Assembly (NCBI RefSeq): GCF_016093295.1
Contig: NZ_JAEDAL010000011.1
Location: 1 to 64,000, forward strand
DNA length: 64,000 nt
From: Inhella gelatinilytica
GTDB lineage: Bacteria > Pseudomonadota > Gammaproteobacteria > Burkholderiales > Burkholderiaceae_C
Direction of reading: 5' to 3'
The notes under the pieces were generated by a model, which ran no database searches, was not told where the DNA came from, and saw only the letters and a program-made list of their open reading frames with translations. Below, one piece after another: positions 34,981-44,023 of the stretch. How positions within the stretch are numbered: position 1 is the stretch's first letter; every line of letters begins with the position of its first letter. A program made the position numbers and the translations under genes.

Positions 34981-35005
34981 AAAAAACGCGCCCCGAGGGC
35001 GCGTT
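34981..35005 (-). terminator. Terminator of the dapA-bamC operon
   Basis: Read leftward, AACGCGCCC (complement of 34997-35005) pairs with GGGCGCGTT (complement of 34985-34993) across a 3-base loop, and a T tract follows (complement of AAAAAA at 34981-34986). It lies about 40 bases after the bamC stop. Confidence 0.88.
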
Positions 35006-35043
35006 CTTGCCAGGGCCTGGCCCTAACCCAATGCGGTGGTTTG

Positions 35044-36183
35044 TCAGCGAAGGTCCGGCCAGAGCAGTGCCAGGATGCGCTTGGCTTGTTCGTTCGTGGC
35101 CAACTTGCCTTGGCTGTCTTGCACCGACACCGTTGTGCGGTTGCCTTCGCTCTTGACTGAGACGCGATAGCGTTCCGTCGACGGGCCTTTGTCAGACGAG
35201 AAGAGCTTTTGCAGGAAGTTCGGTTCCTCCTTACCTGCCTGTCGGGGATCGGCATAGCGCAAGAAGAAGAGCCCCGCGCGGCGATCCCGGTCTTCCATGG
35301 TGAAGCCATGGCGGTCCAGCGACAGGCCCACGCGCCGCCAAGCGGCTTCAAAGCCCTCGTTCATCACGATTTCGTTGGGGACTTCGGACAGCGCTGGCTG
35401 GCGCACTTCCGGTGCAGTCGGCTTGGCGGCTGGGGTGCCCAAAGCGGCAGGGGCGGCGGTTGACGCCACAGCACTCGCTTCCTTACCGCCCAAACGCAGC
35501 AAAAGCCGCGCCAGCATTTCGGCCTCGAGCTCCGCGTCCGCAGCCCGTGGCGTCCAGACGGTTTGGTCTTTCTGCGCCCCGGTGTACACCTCTTGCATGC
35601 CCCGGTGTGACACCGTGATTTCGGTCTTGCCGTCCACACGCTCCAATCGGGTGCGGAATTTGTCGCGTTCACCCGTCGAATACAGCCCATCGAAGACGGT
35701 ACCAATGGTGCGGCGGATCAGGTCTTGGGGCAACTTGGCGCGGTTCTCCCGCCAGTCGGTTTCCAGAATGCCAACTTCGGCTTGCTCCTTGGGTAAGTCA
35801 AAGCCCAGATCGCCCCAGAAAGCCCGGACAACGGGCCAGAGTGCCTCGGGACTTTGACTGGTGCGAATCAGCCGGGTGGGGCCGACGCGAACGATCTCGG
35901 CCCCGGCCAGCTGGTTCAGCGCGACCTGCGGGGCGCCCACGGTTTGCTGAGGGGCCTGGGCCGGCTGCGCGGCGAGGGCGACGGCGCTGACCACGCCTTG
36001 GCTTTTGGCGGTTGCGGACTGGGGCAACTGAGACAGGTCAGGGGGAACCTCCAGGCCGGTGGTCTGCTTGGATTGGCTGCGGTAGTCCACCTTGTCGGAG
36101 CCGAAGGTGGTGTTGAGCGCGCTGCAGCCGCCCAGGGCGGCCAGTACAGCAAGGGTCAGGGCGTGAGGAGCAATTCGGGTCAC
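35044..36183 (-). CDS. bamC: Outer-membrane assembly lipoprotein BamC
   Basis: A 379-aa lipoprotein of the BAM complex, which inserts beta-barrel proteins into the outer membrane. The signal peptide ends with the lipobox LGGC. The flexible N-terminal segment (KVDYRSQSK, VPPDLSQLP) that binds BamD follows, then two helix-grip domains. I start at GTG 36183 because it gives a proper lipoprotein signal directly before the lipobox and lies 32 bases after the dapA stop. The frame is open much further upstream, overlapping dapA in another frame, but that part is not believable. The dapA-bamC order is the same as in E. coli (dapA-nlpB). Confidence 0.9.
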   Translation of the reverse strand: MTRIAPHALTLAVLAALGGCSALNTTFGSDKVDYRSQSKQTTGLEVPPDLSQLPQSATAKSQGVVSAVALAAQPAQAPQQTVGAPQVALNQLAGAEIVRVGPTRLIRTSQSPEALWPVVRAFWGDLGFDLPKEQAEVGILETDWRENRAKLPQDLIRRTIGTVFDGLYSTGERDKFRTRLERVDGKTEITVSHRGMQEVYTGAQKDQTVWTPRAADAELEAEMLARLLLRLGGKEASAVASTAAPAALGTPAAKPTAPEVRQPALSEVPNEIVMNEGFEAAWRRVGLSLDRHGFTMEDRDRRAGLFFLRYADPRQAGKEEPNFLQKLFSSDKGPSTERYRVSVKSEGNRTTVSVQDSQGKLATNEQAKRILALLWPDLR

Positions 36184-36215
36184 GGCGGGGCGATCCAGAT
36201 TGGAGAAAGCCGTGA

Positions 36216-37097
36216 TTAGAGCAGGTGTGCAGACCGCATGGCGGCTTCGACCGCATCTTGGCCGCCCGGACTGAGCGAGAGCAGCGGCAATCGAACATGC
36301 GCCGGGCAGCGCCCCAGCCGGCTCAGTGCCCATTTGGCGGGGGCCGGGCTGGGTTCGCAGAACAGCGTCCGGTGGAGATCGAGCAGTTGGTTGTTGAGGG
36401 CCTTGGCTTGCGCCCAATCCCCGCCCAAGGCGGCAGTGCACATCTGGCTCATCAAGCGGGGCGCGACGTTGGCCGTCACGCTCACAATGCCCCGCCCCCC
36501 CAAAAACATCGAGGCCAATCCACTGCCGTCATCACCGCTGTAAAACGAAAAGCCCGTCGGGGCCGACTTCAGGATCTGTGCGGTCCGCTCGACGTTGCCG
36601 CTGGCTTCTTTCGTGCCAAACACGTGGGGCAGGGCTGCACAGCGAACCGAGGTTTCGGCTGACATGTCGGCAATCGTGCGCCCCGGCACGTTGTAGAGCA
36701 TCAACGGCAAATCGGTGGCGTCGGCCAGCGCTTTGAAGTGCTGAAAAATGCCTTCCTGACTGGGCTTGTTGTAGTAAGGCACGACGGAGAGCTGGGCATC
36801 GGCACCGACGGCTTTGGCGTGACGGGCGAGGTTGATGGCCTCTCGCGTGCAGTTGGATCCCGTACCGGCCAACACCGGAACACGCCCGGCCACATGCTCG
36901 ACGGTCACCCGAACGATCTCGCAATGCTCTTCGGTGCTGACGGTGGGGGACTCGCCAGTGGTGCCCACCACACCGATGCAGTGTGTGCCCTCCGACAGGT
37001 GCCAATCGATCAGTGCCCGCAGGGTGTCGTAGTCCACGCGGCCGTCGTCGTGCATGGGCGTGACCAGGGCCACGATGCTGCCTTGAATGGGTTTCAT
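36216..37097 (-). CDS. dapA: 4-hydroxy-tetrahydrodipicolinate synthase
   Basis: A 293-aa class I aldolase that condenses pyruvate with aspartate semialdehyde, the first committed step to lysine and meso-diaminopimelate. The active-site set matches E. coli: Thr46-Thr47 in GTTGESPT, Tyr135, and the Schiff-base Lys163 in GTKEASGN. The lysine-binding allosteric region ([11 protein letters not shown]) is conserved. The start ATG at 37097 overlaps the stop of the methyltransferase gene. A longer frame upstream exists but lacks support. Confidence 0.96.
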   Translation of the reverse strand: MKPIQGSIVALVTPMHDDGRVDYDTLRALIDWHLSEGTHCIGVVGTTGESPTVSTEEHCEIVRVTVEHVAGRVPVLAGTGSNCTREAINLARHAKAVGADAQLSVVPYYNKPSQEGIFQHFKALADATDLPLMLYNVPGRTIADMSAETSVRCAALPHVFGTKEASGNVERTAQILKSAPTGFSFYSGDDGSGLASMFLGGRGIVSVTANVAPRLMSQMCTAALGGDWAQAKALNNQLLDLHRTLFCEPSPAPAKWALSRLGRCPAHVRLPLLSLSPGGQDAVEAAMRSAHLL

Positions 37098-37657
37098 GGT
37101 GTTGTGCTTGGAATGTGAAGGTGTTCGATGGGGCAGGGCTTGTCGCCAACAGCGACCCGTCGGGCCGCAACGCGCTGCATTCTGGCTCCGTTGACCACGC
37201 CGTCTTCGTAGGCCAGAACATGCAGCTTGCCCTGGCACAAAGTCAAGAGTTCGCCGGGGGCCAGCAGGAAGTCGGGGTTGCGCGGGCGCCCCAGTTGTTC
37301 CTGACCTTGCGCGAAAGTTTCGTAAATCAAGTACCCGTCCGGTGCGACCGCCTGAAGCAATGACGGGAACAATGGGCGCCAAAGGTAGTTTGTTACCACC
37401 ACCCAATCAAAGGTACGGTCCGCCAAGGGCCAGGGGGCGCTTTCAAGGTCTGCTGTCAAGGTCTCGAGGCCGGGCGGCAGGCTAGCCAAGGCGTCTGAAT
37501 TCCGATCCACGGCCGTGACGTGCAAGCCCAGGTCGTTCATCCAGCGCGAGTGCCGCCCCCCTCCGCAGGCCAGGTCCAACGCGGTTTGCCCAGGCTGGGC
37601 GCAGGCACCCCAGCGTTGTAGCCAAGGTGAGGCTTCAGAAGCAGGCACGAATGACAT
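37094..37657 (-). CDS. Class I SAM-dependent methyltransferase
   Basis: A 187-aa protein with the SAM-binding motif [15 protein letters not shown] near residue 26, AVDRNSDAL for the acidic strand end, and [22 protein letters not shown] as motif IV, followed by [20 protein letters not shown]. It resembles short TehB/UbiE-like methyltransferases. The substrate is unknown. It overlaps dapA by 4 bases and the upstream 38-aa ORF overlaps its start. Its position in the lysine/BAM operon gives no clear hint of substrate. Confidence 0.83.
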   Translation of the reverse strand: MSFVPASEASPWLQRWGACAQPGQTALDLACGGGRHSRWMNDLGLHVTAVDRNSDALASLPPGLETLTADLESAPWPLADRTFDWVVVTNYLWRPLFPSLLQAVAPDGYLIYETFAQGQEQLGRPRNPDFLLAPGELLTLCQGKLHVLAYEDGVVNGARMQRVAARRVAVGDKPCPIEHLHIPSTTP

Positions 37658-37751
37658 CGGTGAGGCGGTGAATCAAACTGGGATCATCCCAGGCCCGGAA
37701 AACGAGACCGAGGGCCGCCAAGGCGAGCGCGATCAGTCCAGCGCGTTTCAT
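37635..37751 (-). CDS. 38-aa membrane micropeptide coupled to the MFS gene
   Basis: A 38-aa ORF (MKRAGLIALALAALGLVFRA, then [18 protein letters not shown]). It has one hydrophobic helix (about residues 4-18) and a short amphipathic tail. Its ATG overlaps the MFS stop in ATGA (37751-37748), a typical coupling signal, and its 3' end overlaps the methyltransferase start by 23 bases. A longer version of the frame upstream inside the MFS gene is open but not protein-like. It could be a small membrane-associated regulator or partner of the MFS protein; the evidence is positional. Confidence 0.5.
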   Translation of the reverse strand: MKRAGLIALALAALGLVFRAWDDPSLIHRLTDVIRACF

Positions 37752-38959
37752 GCGAGGTGGGGGCGAACCAGCGGCTGTTCGCGTACGGGAAGATTGGCCA
37801 GCGCCGCTGCCACACCCAGCGCGACCGCGCTCCACCACACCCAGTCGTAAGAGCCCGTTTGGTCAAACACGTAGCCACCCAACCAGACGCCCAAAAAGCT
37901 GCCAATCTGGTGGCTGAAGAACACCAGTCCGGCCAGCATGGACAAGTGAGAAACGCCAAAAATCTGCGCCACCGTTGCATTGGTCGGGGGGATGGTCGAC
38001 AGCCACAACAGGCCCATGACCGAAGCAAACACATAGGTGCTCGGCGCACTGATGGGGGTGCCCAGGTAGGCGACGATCGCGACGGAACGGGCTGAATAGA
38101 TGAAGGCCAGGATGTAGCGCCTGGGCCACTTTTGTCCCAATTGCCCTGCGGCGTAGGTGCCCACCACATTGAACAAGCCAATCAGCGCCAGGGCATAGGT
38201 GCCCACCTGGGCCGGCAGCCCTTGGTCCTTGAGAAATGCGGGCAAGTGCACGCCAATGAACACCACCTGGAACCCACACACGAAATAACCCGCGGTGAGC
38301 CACAAGTAACTGGGGGTTCGCAGGGCTTCGAGCAGGGCGGCTCCGCTCCCGCTCCCGCTTCGACCCGCGGTTTGCGGACGATGGCTGGGTTCTCGCAGAC
38401 CCCAAGCCAGCGGCACGATGGCCAGCACCGTCCCCGCGAGGAGCCACAAGCTCGGCTGCCATCCAAAGCGCTCGATCAGCTGGTGCTCCACTGGCAGCAT
38501 CAAGAATTGCCCGAAGCTACCGGCGCTGGCCACCACCCCCATGGCCCAACTGCGTCGAGTGGGGTCCAGTTGCCGGCCAATCACCCCATAAATGACGGCG
38601 TAGGTTGTCCCCGACTGTGCGGCACCGATAACCAGCCCTGTTGCCGCCACAAAGGCCCAGGGCGCGCTGGCGGCGGCCATGCCCATCAACCCGATGGCAT
38701 AGAGCAGGGCCCCGGCGACCAGGGGTCTGAACGCACCCACGCGATCGGCCCACATCCCTGTGAGCGGGCCGATCGCGCCCCATACCAAGTTTTGAACGGC
38801 CAGGGCGAGCGCAAAGTCCTCACGGGTCCAGCCGCGCTCGGTGATGATCGGTTGCAACCACAATCCAAACCCGTGGCGGATCCCCATGGACAGGGTCACG
38901 ATGGCCGCGCCGCAGGCCAATATTTGGACCGCGCTGGGCCGGATATGGGGTGGTTGCAT
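37748..38959 (-). CDS. Major facilitator superfamily transporter
   Basis: A 403-aa protein with about twelve membrane helices. It has MFS landmarks: the MWADRVGAFRP loop between helices 2 and 3 and a charged central loop (REPSHRPQTAGRSG). The N-terminal block GIRHGFGLWLQPIITERGWTRE resembles monocarboxylate or oxalate/formate-type permeases. The substrate is unknown. It starts a leftward operon that goes on to the micropeptide, methyltransferase, dapA and bamC, and diverges from parE with 51 bases between. Confidence 0.88.
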   Translation of the reverse strand: MQPPHIRPSAVQILACGAAIVTLSMGIRHGFGLWLQPIITERGWTREDFALALAVQNLVWGAIGPLTGMWADRVGAFRPLVAGALLYAIGLMGMAAASAPWAFVAATGLVIGAAQSGTTYAVIYGVIGRQLDPTRRSWAMGVVASAGSFGQFLMLPVEHQLIERFGWQPSLWLLAGTVLAIVPLAWGLREPSHRPQTAGRSGSGSGAALLEALRTPSYLWLTAGYFVCGFQVVFIGVHLPAFLKDQGLPAQVGTYALALIGLFNVVGTYAAGQLGQKWPRRYILAFIYSARSVAIVAYLGTPISAPSTYVFASVMGLLWLSTIPPTNATVAQIFGVSHLSMLAGLVFFSHQIGSFLGVWLGGYVFDQTGSYDWVWWSAVALGVAAALANLPVREQPLVRPHLA

Positions 38960-38981
38960 GGCTGGGATTTTGCGGGCTTCC

Positions 38982-38987
38982 TAGAAT
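38982..38987 (+). promoter_or_regulatory. Possible -10 box of parE
   Basis: TAGAAT at 38982-38987, with CTAGAATCC context like that of other candidate promoters in the window, 23 bases before the parE ATG. It implies a very short 5' leader. A -35 partner is not clear. Confidence 0.42.
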
Positions 38988-39010
38988 CCGCGCCCTTCAC
39001 TCAGGAAGTT

Positions 39011-40966
39011 ATGGCCTCCACACCTCATTACGGCGAAGCCTCCATCCGCGTGCTCAAGGGCCTGGAGCCCGTCAAGCAGCGGCCGGGGATGTACACCCGC
39101 ACGGACAACCCTTTGCACATCGTGCAAGAGGTGCTCGATAACGCAGCCGATGAAGCCCTGGCCGGCTACGGCAAGCGCATTGCCCTCACGTTGCACAGCG
39201 ACGGCTCCGTTTCGATTGAAGACGACGGACGGGGCATCCCATTCGGTCTGCACCCCGAGGAGGGGGTCCCAGTCGTCGAAATCGTATTCACCCGGCTGCA
39301 CGCGGGGGGCAAGTTCGACAAAGGCGCGGGCGGCGCGTACAGCTTTTCAGGGGGGCTGCACGGCGTGGGTGTCTCGGTGACCAACGCGCTTTCGAAACGC
39401 CTCGAAGTCACGGTGCAGCGCGAAGGCCAGACCGCCAGCATTGTTTTTTCGCACGGCGATGTCATCCAACCGGTGACCTTGGCCCCCGGCGCACCTCGCA
39501 AGCAAGGGACGCGTGTGCGGGTGTGGCCTGAGGCCAAGTATTTTGATAGCGCCGACCTGCCGCGCGGTGAGCTGATTCATCTGCTGCGCAGCAAGGCTGT
39601 GCTCATGCCGGGCGTAACGGTCACCCTGACTGACGAAAAAAAGGGGGAAACACAGACCTGGCTGTACAAAGGGGGGTTGCGCGAGTACTTGCAGGGAGCC
39701 CTGAGCGGAGAGCCCTTGGTGGACCTCTTTGAGGGCGCTCACTACGCCAAGGCCAGCGATACCGAAAACTTTGCCGAGGGCGAGGGCGCTGCTTGGTGTG
39801 TGGCCTTCACCGAAGAGGCCGCCAGTCAGCGTGAGAGCTATGTCAACTTGATCCCTACCGTGGCTGGAGGGACGCATGAAGCCGGGCTCAAAGACGGGCT
39901 CTTTCAAGCGGTCAAGACCTTTATTGAACTGCATTCGCTGCTGCCCAAAGGGGTCAAGCTGATGCCCGAGGATCTGTTTGGTCGGGCCAGTTTTGTGTTG
40001 TCGGCGAAAGTTCTTGATCCCCAGTTTCAAGGGCAAACCAAGGAGCGCTTGAACAGTCGCGACGCGCTGCGTCTGGTTGCAGGCTACGTGCGGCCCGCCT
40101 TTGAGTTGTGGTTGAGCCAGCACGTGGAGCAGGGCAAGAAGCTGGCTGAGCTGGTGATCAAGCAGGCGCAGAGTCGCCAGCGCGCCGCGCAGAAGGTCGA
40201 AAAGAAGAAGGGCAGCGGCGTGGCCGTCCTGCCCGGCAAGCTGACCGATTGCGAGAGCCGCGACTTGAATGTGAATGAGCTCTTTCTGGTCGAAGGGGAC
40301 AGTGCCGGGGGCAGCGCCAAGATGGGGCGCGACAAAGAGACCCAGGCCATCCTGCCACTTCGGGGCAAGGTGCTGAACACCTGGGAGGTGGAGCGCGATC
40401 TGCTCTTCAAAAACACCGAAGTGCATGACATCGCAGTGGCCGTTGGCGTGGACCCGCATGGCCCAAGCGACACGCCCGACCTCAGCGGCCTGCGGTACGG
40501 CAAGGTCTGCATCCTGTCGGACGCGGATGTCGACGGCGCCCACATCCAGGTGCTGCTCCTGACCTTGTTTCAAAAGCACTTTCCCAGGCTCGTGGAGGCC
40601 GGTCACGTCTATGTCGCCCGGCCGCCCTTGTTCCGTGTGGATGCGCCGGCCCGCGGCAAGAAGCCCCCGGTCAAGCTCTATGCGTTGGATGAGGGGGAGC
40701 AGCACGCCATCTTGGACAAGCTGCGCAAAGAAGGGGCGCGAGAGGGCTCCTGGACCATCAGCCGCTTTAAGGGCCTCGGTGAAATGAACGCCGAGCAGTT
40801 GTGGGATACGACGCTAAACCCCGATACCCGCCGCTTGTTGCGGGTCAGCGTCCCGGATGCTGAGGCAGTGGCGGGTGTGCTGACCCAGCTCATGGGCCGC
40901 AACGAAGCCGCCGCCCGCCGCGAATTGATGGAGCGACATGGAGATGCCATCGAGGTGGATATCTGA
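39011..40966 (+). CDS. parE: DNA topoisomerase IV subunit B
   Basis: A 651-aa type IIA topoisomerase ATPase subunit. The GHKL ATPase has DNAADEALAGYGKRI, DDGRGIPFGLHPEEG and GGLHGVGVSVTNALS. The TOPRIM domain has LFLVEGDSAGGSAKMGRD, PLRGKVLNTWE and DADVDGAHIQVLL. The length and QDR context fit ParE rather than GyrB. ATG 39011 has AGGA before it. The acetyltransferase start overlaps its stop in TGATG. Subunit A (parC) lies 3 kb downstream, separated by four genes. Confidence 0.96.
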   Translation: MASTPHYGEASIRVLKGLEPVKQRPGMYTRTDNPLHIVQEVLDNAADEALAGYGKRIALTLHSDGSVSIEDDGRGIPFGLHPEEGVPVVEIVFTRLHAGGKFDKGAGGAYSFSGGLHGVGVSVTNALSKRLEVTVQREGQTASIVFSHGDVIQPVTLAPGAPRKQGTRVRVWPEAKYFDSADLPRGELIHLLRSKAVLMPGVTVTLTDEKKGETQTWLYKGGLREYLQGALSGEPLVDLFEGAHYAKASDTENFAEGEGAAWCVAFTEEAASQRESYVNLIPTVAGGTHEAGLKDGLFQAVKTFIELHSLLPKGVKLMPEDLFGRASFVLSAKVLDPQFQGQTKERLNSRDALRLVAGYVRPAFELWLSQHVEQGKKLAELVIKQAQSRQRAAQKVEKKKGSGVAVLPGKLTDCESRDLNVNELFLVEGDSAGGSAKMGRDKETQAILPLRGKVLNTWEVERDLLFKNTEVHDIAVAVGVDPHGPSDTPDLSGLRYGKVCILSDADVDGAHIQVLLLTLFQKHFPRLVEAGHVYVARPPLFRVDAPARGKKPPVKLYALDEGEQHAILDKLRKEGAREGSWTISRFKGLGEMNAEQLWDTTLNPDTRRLLRVSVPDAEAVAGVLTQLMGRNEAAARRELMERHGDAIEVDI

Positions 40967-41499
40967 TGGCGGCGCCATCGGTTCGGCTGCGGCCCACCAT
41001 GCTCAGTGATTTGGAGTGGGTGGTCGGCGTTGAACAAGATGGGGCCAACCGCCCATTCATCACGCCGTGGGAGCGGCCGCAGCACGAGGGAGCCATCCGC
41101 TTCCCGGACAGCCGCCATTTCATTGTTGAGAGCTCCGATCAGGTGCGCTTGGGCTTTGTGATCTTGCAGGGGTGTCGCAACCCGAATGGCTCTTTGGAAC
41201 TCAAACGACTGGTGCTCGCCCCGGGAACTCAGGGGCAGGGCCTGGGACGCACCTGTTTGCGGGCGTTAAAGGCGTTGGCCTTCCAACAGTTCAAGGCGCA
41301 TCGCTTCTGGTTGGATGTGAAGGCCATGAACGAACGGGCGCACCAGCTGTATTTGAGCGAAGGCTTTGTCGAGGAAGGACGTTTGCGCGAGTCCGTCCGG
41401 GTGGCCGGCGCGGAGGGCTTTGACAGCCTGATCGTGATGTCCATGCTGGACCGCGAGTTCCAGGCGCGCTTGGCGATGGGGCAAGAAAAAGGGGCCTGA
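40966..41499 (+). CDS. GNAT-family N-acetyltransferase
   Basis: A 177-aa acetyltransferase. The acetyl-CoA loop LVLAPGTQGQGLGRTCLRAL is the GNAT R/Q-x-x-G-x-G/A motif (residues 85-104); earlier RLRPTMLSDLEWVVGVEQD and later RAHQLYLSEGFVEEGRLRES are typical of RimI/RimJ-like proteins. The acceptor is unknown. It is translationally coupled to parE, a context that hints at a housekeeping target but proves nothing. Confidence 0.88.
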   Translation: MAAPSVRLRPTMLSDLEWVVGVEQDGANRPFITPWERPQHEGAIRFPDSRHFIVESSDQVRLGFVILQGCRNPNGSLELKRLVLAPGTQGQGLGRTCLRALKALAFQQFKAHRFWLDVKAMNERAHQLYLSEGFVEEGRLRESVRVAGAEGFDSLIVMSMLDREFQARLAMGQEKGA

Positions 41500-41510
41500 T
41501 CCTGGCCCCT
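41490..41510 (-). terminator. Terminator of the chalcone-isomerase-like gene inside the acetyltransferase end
   Basis: AGGGGCC (41490-41496) and GGCCCCT (41504-41510) form a 7-bp stem with a 7-base loop; read leftward a T tract follows (complement of AAAAA at 41486-41490). The acetyltransferase TGA lies within it at 41497-41499. Confidence 0.65.
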
Positions 41511-41530
41511 GCGTATCGCGCACGGTGTGC

Positions 41531-42127
41531 TTATTTGGGGAGCGCCCCCAGCAAGCCGGGTTTGAGGTCTTTGTCGACCGGCTTGTCCCCCAGCCAGATT
41601 TTCAGCACGGCGTTGTAGAAGCCCAGATCGGGCAACACATCGCCAAAGGGTTTGCCGTTGATGGCCATCACCATCCCGGTGCCGGGCACCCAGTCCGCGG
41701 TCAGGACGCCGCCTTTGTTCATCGTCCCCACGTTCACAAAGGCCTCACCGAAGGCGGTCAACTGGTTCACGTACTTGGATCGTTCCGCCGCCGTGGTGTT
41801 GGCCGTAATCCCGGCCATAAAGGCCTGCCCGAAATCATCGCCGTTGACTTCGCGCAACATGGTCAGGGTGAACCGGCGGGGCCCCTGCGAGTCGTACACG
41901 CCCTCAGACGTGGTTTGTTTTTCGGTCAAGTACAGCGCCATCACATAGACCTTGACGATGACGCGGGTCCGAATGCCGGCCCCATTGAGCTTGAGTTCCT
42001 TCCCCGCGACCTTGGCCGTGGGTTCGACGTTGACTCCCGCGATCTGCAGCGGGTTGGCCCAACTTGGGGCGCAGACGAGTGCGACAGCCGTGGCCAGCGC
42101 GGTTCGACGAGCGATGCGAAATTCCAT
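41531..42127 (-). CDS. Periplasmic chalcone-isomerase-like protein
   Basis: A 198-aa exported protein. The signal peptide (residues 1-26, ALATAVALVCAPSWA) is followed by a domain resembling bacterial chalcone-isomerase-like proteins (Chalcone_3). Visible are LKLNGAGIRTRVIVKVYVMALYLTEK, FTLTMLREVNGDDFGQAF and IWLGDKPVDKDLKPGLLG. The enzyme function is not established for bacterial relatives, which often lack the plant catalytic residues. The start at ATG 42127 has AAGGAGGA close upstream. It is read alone, with its own terminator. Confidence 0.85.
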   Translation of the reverse strand: MEFRIARRTALATAVALVCAPSWANPLQIAGVNVEPTAKVAGKELKLNGAGIRTRVIVKVYVMALYLTEKQTTSEGVYDSQGPRRFTLTMLREVNGDDFGQAFMAGITANTTAAERSKYVNQLTAFGEAFVNVGTMNKGGVLTADWVPGTGMVMAINGKPFGDVLPDLGFYNAVLKIWLGDKPVDKDLKPGLLGALPK

Positions 42128-42188
42128 GAGGTCCTCCTTGTCGGACGGGGGAAAGATGAACGAGCAGAGTGCGCGTTGAGCCTGCTGC

Positions 42189-43742
42189 TCAGCGTGTGTC
42201 TTCGAGTTGGAAAGTCTTGACCACATCCTCCAATGAACGGGCTTGGTTCTTCATGGAGTCTGCCGCCGCCGCCGCCTCTTCCACCAAGGCGGCGTTTTGC
42301 TGGGTGTTCTTGTCGATTTCATGAATGGTTTGGGTCACGCGCTCGATGCCCTCGGTCTGGCTCTCACTGGCGGTTGATATTTCGCCAATGACCGTGGTCA
42401 TGCGCTGCACGCTCGCCACGACGTCGCTCATGGTCGAGCCGGCTTGTTGTACCAGTTGACTGCCCTGGGCAACCTTTTCGACCGAGTCGCTGATCAGGCT
42501 CTTGATTTCCTTGGCCGCGCCCGCCGAGCGCTGCGCGAGGCTGCGCACCTCGGCCGCCACCACAGCAAAGCCGCGCCCCTGCTCGCCGGCGCGGGCCGCT
42601 TCGACCGCCGCGTTCAAGGCCAAGATATTGGTTTGGAAAGCGATGCCATCGATGACGCCGATGATGTCCACGATCTTCTTGGAAGAGGCATCGATGGAGC
42701 CCATCGTGGTCACCACCCGGGACACCACTTCCCCACTGGCATGGGCCACTTGAGAGGCTTGGTGCGCAAACTCATTGGCCTGGGTGGCATTGCGTGCATT
42801 GCGTCGAACGGCTTCGGTCAGATCGTTCATGGAGTGCTTGGTTTGCTCCAGCGCCGCGGCTTGCATTTCCGTTCGCGTCGACAAGTCCAGGTTCCCACTG
42901 GCGATTTCTTCGGAGGCCGAGGCAATGGACTCCGTGCCATCGCGCACGCGGCCCACAATTTGCTTCAAGCTGTCGTTCATCTCGGACAGCGTCTCCAGCA
43001 ACTGGCCGGTTTCGTCGGTTCCCCGCACGTGAATCGTGCTGGTCAGGTTGCCGGAGGCCACTTTACGGGCCACGGCCACAGCGCCGGCCAAGGGGCGGAC
43101 GATCCCTCGGGTCACGAACACGCTGATGACGATGCTGGCCAAGCTCGCGAACAGAGCCAGAACGGCGATGACGGTAATGCTGCGGCTGGCCAATTCTTGG
43201 CCGCCTTGACTGGCGCTCTCCATTTGCTTGTTTTGCGACTCGACAAACTTGTCCATCGCACTCAGGTACTTGATCTGCAGGGCGCGGACTGAGAACAGGA
43301 ATTTGAGGGTGGCCTGGTCTTTGTCCCCCTCGGCCATCAGTTTGACGAAACCCGCCTGTGCGGGAATGAACTTGGCGCGGACCTCGGCCATGGCTTTCAG
43401 CGCGGCCTTGCCCTCGTCGTCTGTGACCAGTTTTTCTAGGCTGGCAACCGAGGCCTCGTGCGCCTTCAAGAGGCTGTCCACCGCGGTCAGCTCTTTCTTG
43501 ATTTGGTCATCGCCGGTCATGATGATGGTGCTCATCATGCTGCGGGAGGCGTCGCCCAGTTCCGCCTTGGCTTTGTTGGCCAGGTAGGTCTTCTTGAAGC
43601 CTTCGTCAATGGCGGCGCGCATGTCCGCGCTCAGCGCCCGCGTGCTGGAAATGGCCAATCCGGCCATGACCAGGAGCAGGACGATGACGACCCCGAAGCC
43701 CAGCGCCAAGCGTTGACCAATGCGCAGTGAACCGAAACCCAT
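42189..43742 (-). CDS. Methyl-accepting chemotaxis protein
   Basis: A 517-aa transmembrane chemoreceptor. The N-terminal helix (about 12-33) is followed by a four-helix-bundle periplasmic sensor (4HB_MCP-like; about 34-190), a second membrane helix (about 191-213) and a HAMP domain. The long coiled-coil signalling domain has the conserved tip [19 protein letters not shown] and [18 protein letters not shown]. There is no C-terminal CheR-binding pentapeptide. The ligand is unknown. It is monocistronic and diverges from parC; no other chemotaxis gene is in the window. Confidence 0.95.
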   Translation of the reverse strand: MGFGSLRIGQRLALGFGVVIVLLLVMAGLAISSTRALSADMRAAIDEGFKKTYLANKAKAELGDASRSMMSTIIMTGDDQIKKELTAVDSLLKAHEASVASLEKLVTDDEGKAALKAMAEVRAKFIPAQAGFVKLMAEGDKDQATLKFLFSVRALQIKYLSAMDKFVESQNKQMESASQGGQELASRSITVIAVLALFASLASIVISVFVTRGIVRPLAGAVAVARKVASGNLTSTIHVRGTDETGQLLETLSEMNDSLKQIVGRVRDGTESIASASEEIASGNLDLSTRTEMQAAALEQTKHSMNDLTEAVRRNARNATQANEFAHQASQVAHASGEVVSRVVTTMGSIDASSKKIVDIIGVIDGIAFQTNILALNAAVEAARAGEQGRGFAVVAAEVRSLAQRSAGAAKEIKSLISDSVEKVAQGSQLVQQAGSTMSDVVASVQRMTTVIGEISTASESQTEGIERVTQTIHEIDKNTQQNAALVEEAAAAADSMKNQARSLEDVVKTFQLEDTR

Positions 43743-44023
43743 GTCTTCAGACCTCGCAGAACGGGCCAAGCGCAGGTACGGACCCAGCGCTCGACGGTGA
43801 ATCGACCAAAGCCAAACGCGGGGCCACACCGGCAGGGGACGGAGTCGGCCACGATTTGCTTGCAGCCCAGTATTCCACAGCGATTCCGGGGCACAAGGGC
43901 GGGGTTGACCCGGGCTGTGGCGCGTCTGCAAACAATGTGTACTTTTCACTCGAACGACTTGCGGCCCGCGCGCTAGTTTCCCCGCGGTGGATGGCGACAA
44001 TGCGCCCCCCAACGAGGTAAGAC

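Noticed and set aside
43743-44023. Flagellar (sigma-28) or sigma-54 promoter for the chemoreceptor gene
   Set aside because: No TAAA-N15-GCCGATAA was found in the intergenic region, and the nearest sigma-54-like match lacks the essential GG at -24.
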